This document shows, in pieces, positions 50,797 through 58,984 of a DNA stretch of 64,000 bases. The stretch comes from an uncultured Candidatus Actinomarina sp. (lineage in GTDB: Bacteria; Actinomycetota; Acidimicrobiia; Actinomarinales; Actinomarinaceae). The stretch spans positions 76,432 through 140,431 of the forward strand of contig CACDUI010000003.1 in NCBI GenBank assembly GCA_902555985.1. The letters are read 5' to 3'. Position 1 is the first letter of the stretch; every line of letters begins with the position of its first letter. The notes beneath the pieces were generated by a model. It saw nothing but the letters and a program-made list of their open reading frames with translations, did not search any database and had not been told where the DNA came from. Both the position numbers and the translations under genes were made by a program.

Positions 50797-51688
50797 TCAA
50801 GACTCATCAAAAACTGTTTTTCTAGCATTATCTGTTAATTTCTTTATAGGTGTAATAAAATCATTCGTTGCATTCATAACTAGTTCAAGCGCTATGTTTT
50901 CGGAAGCAGTGCACTCTTTTGTCGATTCTTTCAATCAATTTTTATTGTGGTTTGGTATTAAACAAACAAAAAAGAGCAATCCCAAACTCTATCCATTTGG
51001 TAGAGGAAGAGAAGAATATTTTTGGACTTTAGTTGTAGCAGTATTGATCTTTACTGTCGGTGGATTGGTGTCGTTAGAACATGGAATAGAAGCTTTAAGT
51101 CACCCTAAAGAGCTTGATAATTTATATATATCCATAACAATACTTTCAATCTCTATCCTTTTAGAAACCTATGTATTAATTAAAGCTGTTAAAAAATTGA
51201 GAGGCAATAAAGATAAAAAGTCAATCCTTAAATTACTTAAAGAGTCAAATGATGGACCTCTTATCGCAATAGTTGTTGAAGACTTTGCTGCGACACTTGG
51301 TTTAATTTTTGCATTAGTTGGAACATTGTTGACTTACTTTACAAATAATTCAATTTATGATGCATTAAGCGCAATCTCTATTGGGATTCTTTTAATGGTT
51401 TCCGGAATATTTTTAGGTTATGAAATGAAACATTTAATAACTGGAGAAACTGTCAATGAAGATGTATATAAAATTGTTGAAAATGCATTATTAAATGAAG
51501 ATAAGGTCAAAGAGGTAATAAGTGTAAAAATTGTATCTATAGGAACTAACAAATATCTTGGAATTGTTAAGGTTGATTATCTCGATTCATATACTGACTT
51601 AGAAATTGTAGATCTAAATAAAAGGGTTGAAGAGCGTGTAAAAACTACTGACTCAAGGTTTTCACACTTATACCTAATTCCTGCTTAA
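50789..51688 (+). CDS. Cation diffusion facilitator family transporter
   Basis: SSAMFSEAVHSFVDSFNQFLL, YPFGRGREEYFW. Confidence 0.9.
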   Translation: MTNQDSSKTVFLALSVNFFIGVIKSFVAFITSSSAMFSEAVHSFVDSFNQFLLWFGIKQTKKSNPKLYPFGRGREEYFWTLVVAVLIFTVGGLVSLEHGIEALSHPKELDNLYISITILSISILLETYVLIKAVKKLRGNKDKKSILKLLKESNDGPLIAIVVEDFAATLGLIFALVGTLLTYFTNNSIYDALSAISIGILLMVSGIFLGYEMKHLITGETVNEDVYKIVENALLNEDKVKEVISVKIVSIGTNKYLGIVKVDYLDSYTDLEIVDLNKRVEERVKTTDSRFSHLYLIPA

Positions 51689-51696
51689 ATAAAATT

Positions 51697-52068
51697 ATGG
51701 TAATTGAAAAGAGTCACCTCACAGACGAGCAGATTGAAATAACACAAAATTGTGGAACTGAGCCGCCGTTTTCAGGAAAACTTTTAAATGAAAAAAGAAA
51801 AGGTATTTATATTTGTGCTGTTTGTAAAGATATATTATTTGATTCAAAAACAAAATATAATTCAAATTCTGGATGGCCTAGTTTTTTCGAATCTATTACT
51901 GATAAAGTAACAAGAAAAAATGATTTTTCTTTCGGAATGGTTAGAACCGAAATTAATTGTAAATCCTGTGATGCTCATCTGGGCCATGTTTTTAATGACG
52001 GGCCTCTTCCTACTGGAGAAAGATACTGTGTAAATTCATTAAGCATGGAGTTTAATCCTGATGAGTGA
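51697..52068 (+). CDS. msrB: Peptide methionine (R)-S-oxide reductase
   Basis: GTEPPFSGKLLNEKRKGIYICAVC, SGWPSFFE, CDAHLGHVFNDGP, RYCVNSLSM. Confidence 0.94.
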   Translation: MVIEKSHLTDEQIEITQNCGTEPPFSGKLLNEKRKGIYICAVCKDILFDSKTKYNSNSGWPSFFESITDKVTRKNDFSFGMVRTEINCKSCDAHLGHVFNDGPLPTGERYCVNSLSMEFNPDE

Positions 52069-52360
52069 AATATTTATCGATCATGATTGTAAAGTCTGCT
52101 CAACCTATGGGAATTGGATAAATAATAAAAATAATGATATGAAAATCAATGATCAGAAGAACCTTTCTATTAATGAAATTAATCTAGACACTTTGGTATA
52201 TAAAAATCAAAACAAAGTATTTTATTACTCTGATGCTGTAATAATGTCGGTCGCATCCCTAGGTGGTATTTATAAGATAGTTTACATTCTTAAATTATTC
52301 CCAAAACGTATAAGAGATTTTGTTTATAAGATATTTGCTAAAAATAGGCATTTAATTTGA
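52061..52360 (+). CDS. DCC family (DUF393) thiol-disulfide oxidoreductase-like
   Basis: DHDCKVCSTYG (DxxCxxC), FPKRIRDFVYKIFAKNR. Confidence 0.75.
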   Translation: MSEIFIDHDCKVCSTYGNWINNKNNDMKINDQKNLSINEINLDTLVYKNQNKVFYYSDAVIMSVASLGGIYKIVYILKLFPKRIRDFVYKIFAKNRHLI

Positions 52361-52575
52361 AACAAATAAAAGATTTTAGAAACAGTCAAATTTTTAGAAC
52401 CTTTATCATGTTTTCCATTTTTAGATTTTTTTATGGATTTTTTGTTCTATTTGTTTCATATTTTTTTAGTACAGAATATGAGAACGGTTTTTACTTTTCA
52501 ATAATATTTTTAATATTCAGTATTACATTTTCAAGAATTATCTTCAAAAAATTAAAAGTTAAATTTAATCTCTAA
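52357..52575 (+). CDS. Small membrane protein, unknown
   Basis: 72 aa with two TMs; TTG start overlapping preceding TGA. Confidence 0.5.
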   Translation: MKQIKDFRNSQIFRTFIMFSIFRFFYGFFVLFVSYFFSTEYENGFYFSIIFLIFSITFSRIIFKKLKVKFNL

Positions 52576-53047
52576 AATTACCATAATTTAACGGAATCTC
52601 TAATTTTGAATCCTTAACCATTTGAATTACTTCTTGTAGATCATCTCGTTTCTTACTCGTTACTCTTATTTGTTGATTTTGATAAGCGCACTGTATTTTC
52701 TTATTATTTTCACGAATTAAGGCTATGATTTTCTTTGAGGAATCCTGGTCTATTCCAGATTTTAAGTTAAAGAACCTTTTAACCTCAGATGGTGTTTTTT
52801 CATCATTGAAGTCTCCCAAGAATTTTATAGAAACATTCCTCTTTGCAAATTTTTCCTTTAAAACTTGTTCAGCTGCAGTCATCCTTTCAGAAGTACTGCT
52901 CTTTAAAGTAATTTTATTTTCACTAAATGAAATTAGTGTTCCTGTGTCTCTAAAATCATATCTGTTTGATATTTCCCTATATGCTTGATCCACTGCATTG
53001 ACTACTTCTTGTTGATTAAATTCAGAAGTAATATCAAATGTTGGCAT
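52565..53047 (-). CDS. yajQ: YajQ family (DUF520) nucleotide-binding protein
   Basis: MPTFDITSEFNQQEVVNAVDQAYREISNRYDFR. Confidence 0.95.
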   Translation of the reverse strand: MPTFDITSEFNQQEVVNAVDQAYREISNRYDFRDTGTLISFSENKITLKSSTSERMTAAEQVLKEKFAKRNVSIKFLGDFNDEKTPSEVKRFFNLKSGIDQDSSKKIIALIRENNKKIQCAYQNQQIRVTSKKRDDLQEVIQMVKDSKLEIPLNYGNFRD

Positions 53048-53056
53048 ATTTAAATA

Positions 53057-53425
53057 TTAACTATTAATAAATCGATTTGCTATATATATACCTAATATCG
53101 CCATAGAAATAGACATTAATACTGAGGTAAATACGTAAATTATTGAATATAAATTATCATTACTTTGTAGAGTTATAACATCATAAGAAAACTGTGAAAA
53201 AGTTGTAAACCCTCCAAGTAATCCGGTTAAAAGAAAAAGATTAAAATAATTACTTTTATCTTCCCCAATAGAGACAATAATTCCAAATAAAAACGAACCA
53301 AGTACATTTACTACCAAAGTTCCTAAATGATTAAAAGCATAATGATTAATAAATGAATTTGTTCCAAATCTTAATATTGAACCGATACCCCCACCGATAA
53401 ATACCAGGATTAAATTATTTAACAT
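53057..53425 (-). CDS. crcB: Fluoride exporter CrcB/Fluc
   Basis: GGGIGSILRFG, GTLVVNVLGSFLFG, GLLGGFTTFSQFSYD. Confidence 0.93.
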   Translation of the reverse strand: MLNNLILVFIGGGIGSILRFGTNSFINHYAFNHLGTLVVNVLGSFLFGIIVSIGEDKSNYFNLFLLTGLLGGFTTFSQFSYDVITLQSNDNLYSIIYVFTSVLMSISMAILGIYIANRFINS

Positions 53426-53858
53426 TTGCTTGTCTTAGGGATTCGAAAACAACTATACCTACAGAATTTGCAAGATTGATACTTCTAGAGTTTTCCTTCA
53501 TAGGAATCGTGATTGTTTTATGATTTGATATTATTTCATCTGATAAGCCTATTGACTCCGGACCAAATAATAGAAAATCATAATTATTTAAATCTGTATC
53601 CCAATATGACTCAGAACCTTTAGAAGACAAACAACAGATATTTTTATTACTATTAATCGCCTTAAATTCATTCCACGATTCGTATGTTTTAGTAATAGAT
53701 AAGTCATGATAATCTAAGCCAGCTCTTCTTATTTTATTTTCTTGTAACTCAAATCCAAATGGCTTTATAAGGTTTAGTGAGACTCCAGTGTTTGCAGATA
53801 ATCTGATTATCGCTCCTACGTTACCTGCAATTTCTGGCTGATATAAAACTATTTCCAC
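53415..53858 (-). CDS. trmL: tRNA (cytidine(34)-2'-O)-methyltransferase, SPOUT family
   Basis: VLYQPEIAGNVGAIIRLSANTG, LLFGPESIGL, SRSINLANSVGIVVFE; GTG start. Confidence 0.9.
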   Translation of the reverse strand: MEIVLYQPEIAGNVGAIIRLSANTGVSLNLIKPFGFELQENKIRRAGLDYHDLSITKTYESWNEFKAINSNKNICCLSSKGSESYWDTDLNNYDFLLFGPESIGLSDEIISNHKTITIPMKENSRSINLANSVGIVVFESLRQANVK

Positions 53859-53907
53859 AATCTAATTATATTGTTTTAAACACACTTGATACAGGTATTA
53901 TATTTAT

Positions 53908-55470
53908 GTGAAACAAATAATAAATTTATTTTTACCAAATTTAACAAGTTTGAGGGCTGTATTTAATGAAGTTTCGAATACGTCTATTTCAAGAGAAAAA
54001 TTTATCGATTTTACAAAGATAATTGGATTATTTTTATTAATAATAAATTCATTTTTCTTCTTAAGGCTTGAGGAATCTGGTGGAGAGATTTTTATAAAAA
54101 ATCTCTCAGTTAGTTCAGAATCATTAATAGTAATTACATGGTTTACTGCTGGAATGTCATTATTTTTCTTTTCTATGGGATTTAATAATTTAATAGCTTG
54201 GTATTCAAATGTTGGCAGAGATGGAAGTCAGTGGAATTATCTTGTTGACCGAATTAATACTCTTCTTGGACCCGTGCTTGTTTGGATATTTTCAAGTACT
54301 ATAGTTTTAAATATTTTAAGTAGGTCCTACACTTTTCCTAGCTACCTTACTACTTCCGAAGATGGAATAATGCCATCTATAGAGTTTATATTATGGCCTC
54401 TTTGGCTGGTTTCCATATATCTTGTTATGGTATTGTTTGCTCCACTAACTATTTTTTTACATAAAAAGTATCCATATGCAACACTTTTTACTTTACTTAC
54501 TCTGACAATATTGATTGACAATATTGATTTTTCTGTAAATTTTTCATATATTAAGTTATTCAATTATCTTTTTTTCTGGATAGCTGTTCATCAAATTGGT
54601 TATTTTTATGCTGATGGAAAGATTCAACAGATTAATATTAATTTTTTCAGATATATTACTGTTTTTGCTTATGGTTATCTTTTTTACCAAATTACTGCTG
54701 CAAATAAATATCTCTCTTTGGCAAGCTATAGATTATCATCAATAAACAATGAAGACCCACCAACTACCTTATATCTAGTTGCTTCAATTGGATTAATTTG
54801 TTTAGTTTTTACTTTTAAGAATGTTATTGAAAAAATACTTTCAAATCAAAAACTATGGCTCGTTGTGTCCCATATTCACGCAAATATTTATACAATTTAT
54901 TTATGGCATTTATTTATTTTCTTTTTAACTTATCTTTTAGGAGGAAGCCTTTATTTAATTCCTCTTTTGTTTATTATAGTTTCATTATTTTTTGGTAATT
55001 ATGAAAGATCTGTATTCAAGCTCTCGTCAAATCTAGTAAAAAGAGTTAATCCCTTACAGCCATGGCCTAGTCCAATAAAAGCAAGATTTTCTATTAATAA
55101 CTTCGTATTAGCTTGGTTTTCAGCCCTTCTTGTTTTGCTTGGAGTATTTCACTTAACTTTAGGTGGAGTAGGTCAAGATGGATTCTTTACAATTCGAGAA
55201 TTCTATTTTTTACGAAGCAATACTTACGAAGGTTTGGGCCGAATATTAATCGGATTACTTTTACTTAACGTAACTGTTCGTGGACTGAAGTATAAAAAAA
55301 GAGTTCTTAGTACAGCTATATTATTTGTAATTTCGTCTATTTTTACACGTAATATTGTCAATGAAAACTTTACTTATTTTGAAATATACTTCAGCTCGTT
55401 TTCACTTTTATTATTTATATTTATACTCATTCAAAACAGTAACTATAAATCAGTATCAAAGGTCAAATAA
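53908..55470 (+). CDS. Acyltransferase_3-like multi-TM membrane protein
   Basis: About 12 TMs; FIDFTKIIGLFLLIINSFFFL resembles an AT3 N-terminus; GTG start. Confidence 0.65.
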   Translation: MKQIINLFLPNLTSLRAVFNEVSNTSISREKFIDFTKIIGLFLLIINSFFFLRLEESGGEIFIKNLSVSSESLIVITWFTAGMSLFFFSMGFNNLIAWYSNVGRDGSQWNYLVDRINTLLGPVLVWIFSSTIVLNILSRSYTFPSYLTTSEDGIMPSIEFILWPLWLVSIYLVMVLFAPLTIFLHKKYPYATLFTLLTLTILIDNIDFSVNFSYIKLFNYLFFWIAVHQIGYFYADGKIQQININFFRYITVFAYGYLFYQITAANKYLSLASYRLSSINNEDPPTTLYLVASIGLICLVFTFKNVIEKILSNQKLWLVVSHIHANIYTIYLWHLFIFFLTYLLGGSLYLIPLLFIIVSLFFGNYERSVFKLSSNLVKRVNPLQPWPSPIKARFSINNFVLAWFSALLVLLGVFHLTLGGVGQDGFFTIREFYFLRSNTYEGLGRILIGLLLLNVTVRGLKYKKRVLSTAILFVISSIFTRNIVNENFTYFEIYFSSFSLLLFIFILIQNSNYKSVSKVK

Positions 55471-55472
55471 TA

Positions 55473-56507
55473 GTGAATCTTCCAAAAGGTGAAACTCGAC
55501 AGGAGCTGTTAAATAGGGCTTTTTTGTATGTTCTGTTAATTTCTATTTCTGTTTTGATATTTCTAAGAGTTAAATCACTAATTTTTGATTTGTTTGTAGC
55601 TGTCGTTTTATCGGCACTTGCTGAACCAGTAGTATATAGGTTGTCAAAAAAAATTAATAGGAAGGCATCCGCACTTGTTGCAGTATCAGTTATTCTTTTA
55701 CTTATTGGTGCAACATTATTCTCAATAATTCCAATTATGGTGCAAGAGATATATTTTCTTTCTTCTCAATTACCTACTTACTTTGATAACTTTATTAATT
55801 ATTTGAATGTTGAAGGTTTTGCTATATCTAGCCAGTCTCTTGACCTAGAGACTCAATTTAATTCTTTAATTAAAGATTACGGAAGCACAGTAGGTTCTAG
55901 CGTAGTTTTTGCAGGTCAAGGTTTACTTCGAACACTAGGTCATATTTTTATTATTTTTTTCTTTACATACTATTTGATTAGTGAGGGGGATGGTTGGAGA
56001 GTAAAACTTAAGGAATCATTGCCAAACAGTGTTTCATTATCAATTGATCAAGTTTGGACTATTGGAGTTTCTAAAGCAGGTGGTTTTATAGTTGCTAAAT
56101 TTATCCTTGGTGTTTTAGCAAGCATTGTTTTATCAGTATCTTTTTTAATAATTGGCTTACCCTCTCCAATAGCTTTAGGAGTTGCTGCTGGAATATTGTC
56201 TCAACTTATTCCGGTAGTAGGAACATTTTTAGGGGGGTTAGTGCCATTTATTGCATCTATATCATTAGGAACTACGGCTATGGTAGCTACGGTATTGGTA
56301 CTATTTATATACCAAATTGTTGAAAACTATTTGGTTAGTCCAAGGGTTACTAAATCAACAATGGAAATTCATCCTGCAATTGCTGTTTTTGCAACTTTAT
56401 TTGGAGCCTATACTTTAGGAGGAGTTGGTGCGATTCTTGCATTACCAGTGGCAGCAACTGTTCAAGGAGTAATCGGCACGGTTCTTAAAAATAGACAAGA
56501 ATTATAA
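55473..56507 (+). CDS. AI-2E family (PerM-like) transporter
   Basis: VVLSALAEPVVYRLSKK, AAGILSQLIPVVGTFLGGLVP, YQIVENYLVSPRVTKSTMEIHP. Confidence 0.92.
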   Translation: MNLPKGETRQELLNRAFLYVLLISISVLIFLRVKSLIFDLFVAVVLSALAEPVVYRLSKKINRKASALVAVSVILLLIGATLFSIIPIMVQEIYFLSSQLPTYFDNFINYLNVEGFAISSQSLDLETQFNSLIKDYGSTVGSSVVFAGQGLLRTLGHIFIIFFFTYYLISEGDGWRVKLKESLPNSVSLSIDQVWTIGVSKAGGFIVAKFILGVLASIVLSVSFLIIGLPSPIALGVAAGILSQLIPVVGTFLGGLVPFIASISLGTTAMVATVLVLFIYQIVENYLVSPRVTKSTMEIHPAIAVFATLFGAYTLGGVGAILALPVAATVQGVIGTVLKNRQEL

Positions 56508-56792
56508 ATGTTTAATTTCTCTACATCTGCAATTAAAGCACTCGATAGTTTTTTAGAAAGATTGCAATCAGAAACAGTTGATCCTATAGAAAAATCATTA
56601 AAAGATGTGAGAAAAAACTTCAAGGCAGGTAATTATCTTGCTCTATCTTCATTGCTTCTGTTAACAGGAATGTCAATTGTCTTATCACAAATATATATGG
56701 GGCAGTATTTCATTCAAGCATTAATTTACTTTTCTATGGCATTATTATGTATTTTGACCTTTGCATTAATTTCTTGGAGGATATTAAGGTGA
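56508..56792 (+). CDS. Small two-TM protein, holin-superfamily-like
   Basis: 94 aa, directly abuts the upstream gene. Confidence 0.6.
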   Translation: MFNFSTSAIKALDSFLERLQSETVDPIEKSLKDVRKNFKAGNYLALSSLLLLTGMSIVLSQIYMGQYFIQALIYFSMALLCILTFALISWRILR

Positions 56793-56944
56793 ATGAATTT
56801 TCTAAAGATTACGAAAATCTCAAAAACCAAATTGATGGTGATAAAGGTAAATTAATTGGTTTTTTATTTGTTGGATTATTATTAGGTAGAATCTATGAAA
56901 AATTACAAAATACAAAAAAAAAGATTTTTAAAAAATTTAAATGA
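56789..56944 (+). CDS. Small single-TM protein (51 aa)
   Basis: GTG 56789 overlaps previous TGA (GTGA) with GGAGG upstream; track start 56747 is probably too early. Confidence 0.55.
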   Translation: MNEFSKDYENLKNQIDGDKGKLIGFLFVGLLLGRIYEKLQNTKKKIFKKFK

Positions 56945-57030
56945 ATAAACGACTACAAAAAATTATTGTAATTATTGTATCTGTAGGTATGGTATTAACA
57001 ACTGTAGCTTCCTTTTTAGCTTTTCTATAG
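56941..57030 (+). CDS. 29-aa membrane microprotein (not in ORF track)
   Basis: ATGA overlap with previous stop; MNKRLQKIIVIIVSVGMVLTTVASFLAFL. Confidence 0.55.
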   Translation: MNKRLQKIIVIIVSVGMVLTTVASFLAFL

Positions 57031-57032
57031 AT

Positions 57033-57806
57033 TTGAATATTGATAATCAACTTGTTGTAATCAACACCCCTAAAAATAAATATTTATCTGTCGTAGAAAA
57101 CAACAAAGAATTTATAACAAATGAAGGAAAATTTAAGTTTTCTGATATTAAAAAAATACCGTCCCTCGTAACAACATCAACTGGAGTAGATTTTCAGATA
57201 TATAGTCCCACATATAAGGAATTTGTATTGCTTATGAAAAGAGGTCCACAGATTATATACCCAAAAGATGTTGGACAAATTATTGTTGAATCAAACATCA
57301 ATAATTCAAGTAAAGTTCTTGAAATAGGTTCAGGCTCAGGTGCCTTGACTTTGTACTTGTATAGTTTATTAAAAAATAGTGGAAAACTGTATAGTCTCGA
57401 TTCTTCAAAAATTAATCAAAGAAGGGCAAATAAAACAATTACAAGATATTTATCTACCTACTCTAAAGAAACAGTTGATGTAACTTTTATTAATGAAGAA
57501 TTGAGTAATTTTAACTTTAAAAGTTTAGATGAAAAATTTGATGCAATTATTACTGATGTTCCAGAGCCTTGGGACTTTTTTATTAAAAATACAATTGAAA
57601 ATAGTATAGTTTGGGTTTCTTACCTACCTTCGATAACACAAATAATACGATTAAATGAAATTCTTTTAGAAAAAAACTTTCAAGATATCGAAGTTAAAGA
57701 AGTAATTTTACGTGATTGGATTGTTGAAGAAAAAATTGTGAGACCTAGCAATAAACTTGTTTCACATACAGGATTTTTAATATCAGCTAAATATATAAAG
57801 TATTAA
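57033..57806 (+). CDS. trmI: tRNA (adenine(58)-N1)-methyltransferase TrmI
   Basis: MKRGPQIIYPKDVGQIIVESNINNSSKVLEIGSGSGALTLYL, DVPEPWDF; TTG start. Confidence 0.9.
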   Translation: MNIDNQLVVINTPKNKYLSVVENNKEFITNEGKFKFSDIKKIPSLVTTSTGVDFQIYSPTYKEFVLLMKRGPQIIYPKDVGQIIVESNINNSSKVLEIGSGSGALTLYLYSLLKNSGKLYSLDSSKINQRRANKTITRYLSTYSKETVDVTFINEELSNFNFKSLDEKFDAIITDVPEPWDFFIKNTIENSIVWVSYLPSITQIIRLNEILLEKNFQDIEVKEVILRDWIVEEKIVRPSNKLVSHTGFLISAKYIKY

Positions 57807-58048
57807 GGTTCAATCATTATACATTCCCCGGGACATTCTTCAGCTGATTCAACAACAGCTTCTTCTTGTCCTTTAGGAACGATTGCTAGTCCTTCGGCTC
57901 CACCAACATTACCGTTTTCTTCTGAAAAAATTTTATCGCCCTCTTTTACATAAAAGAGTCCATCATCTAATCCAACAAAAACGTCGGGTGCTATTTCTTC
58001 ACAGAGTCCATCACCCGTACAAAGGTCTTGATCTATCCAAACTTTCAT
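57803..58048 (-). CDS. Ferredoxin (3Fe-4S type likely)
   Basis: VWIDQDLCTGDGLCEEIAPDVF ... ESAEECPGECI. Confidence 0.9.
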   Translation of the reverse strand: MKVWIDQDLCTGDGLCEEIAPDVFVGLDDGLFYVKEGDKIFSEENGNVGGAEGLAIVPKGQEEAVVESAEECPGECIMIEP

Positions 58049-58069
58049 AATGTATATAATACAATAATG

Positions 58070-58111
58070 TTGTCATATATAAATTTTTAATAATAAATTT
58101 ATATATGACAA
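58070..58111. repeat. Perfect 17-bp inverted repeat between divergent ferredoxin and pafB
   Basis: TTGTCATATATAAATTT-TTAATAAT-AAATTTATATATGACAA. Confidence 0.9.
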
Positions 58112-58159
58112 TTTGTAAAATTGTTATATGAATTCCGTCATATTTAATATATTTACTAT

Positions 58160-58984
58160 ATGAAAAATGTACTAAAAAGATCAATAGAGCTTTTAAATCT
58201 TTTAAGTGATAACTCAAGTATTTCTTCTGAAAATATTAAGGACAATATTCCAGATTATAGAGACTTAAATGAACAAGCTTTTAGAAGATCTTTTGAAAGG
58301 GATAAAAATTTATTGCGTTCTTTCGGATATGTTATTGATTATCAAAATGATAAGTGGTCTTTTGATAAAGGCTATACACTATCTGGTAATTCTATCTTTG
58401 AATCAATACGTAAAGATAATTATGCAAATAATGAGAAATTTATGCAAACGTATTTATTTTTAAAAAGATATTTATCATCTGGGAATATGATTATTGATAA
58501 AAGCGAAATCATAACAAAAGTAATTAAGGCAATTAATGAAAAGAGGAGAGTAGCCTTTGACTACTTGAGTGAGTACAGAAAGATAAAACCACAGGGGTTA
58601 AAATACTTTAATAACAAATGGTATTTAGCGGGTGAAGATAACAGTACAATTAAAACTTTTAATCTAAATCATGTTAAAAATTTAAGAATTGGAAATAAAT
58701 CTGAATTATTTGAAATTAACAGTTTTAGTTTTCCGTTCTCGTGGCAGGATGAAAAGTATCTAGTTGAAATAATTATTGAAATTAATAAAGACATTTATGA
58801 AGTTAACAAAAATATGTTCACTCACAATGTTATTGAAGATAAAATTTCAGAAAATATTCTTAATTGCAAAATATTAACTAACGATAATATTGGTCTTGTT
58901 AAGTTTCTCTTACTATGTGATACATCAATAAAAATATTAAACATAAATAATATAAATGAAATAGAAAGACTTCTAGATGAATAA
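58160..58984 (+). CDS. pafB: WYL-domain transcriptional regulator PafB-like
   Basis: Winged-helix plus WYL-like region (KRRVAFDYLSEYRKIKPQGLKYFNNKWYLAGED); paired with pafC. Confidence 0.88.
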   Translation: MKNVLKRSIELLNLLSDNSSISSENIKDNIPDYRDLNEQAFRRSFERDKNLLRSFGYVIDYQNDKWSFDKGYTLSGNSIFESIRKDNYANNEKFMQTYLFLKRYLSSGNMIIDKSEIITKVIKAINEKRRVAFDYLSEYRKIKPQGLKYFNNKWYLAGEDNSTIKTFNLNHVKNLRIGNKSELFEINSFSFPFSWQDEKYLVEIIIEINKDIYEVNKNMFTHNVIEDKISENILNCKILTNDNIGLVKFLLLCDTSIKILNINNINEIERLLDE

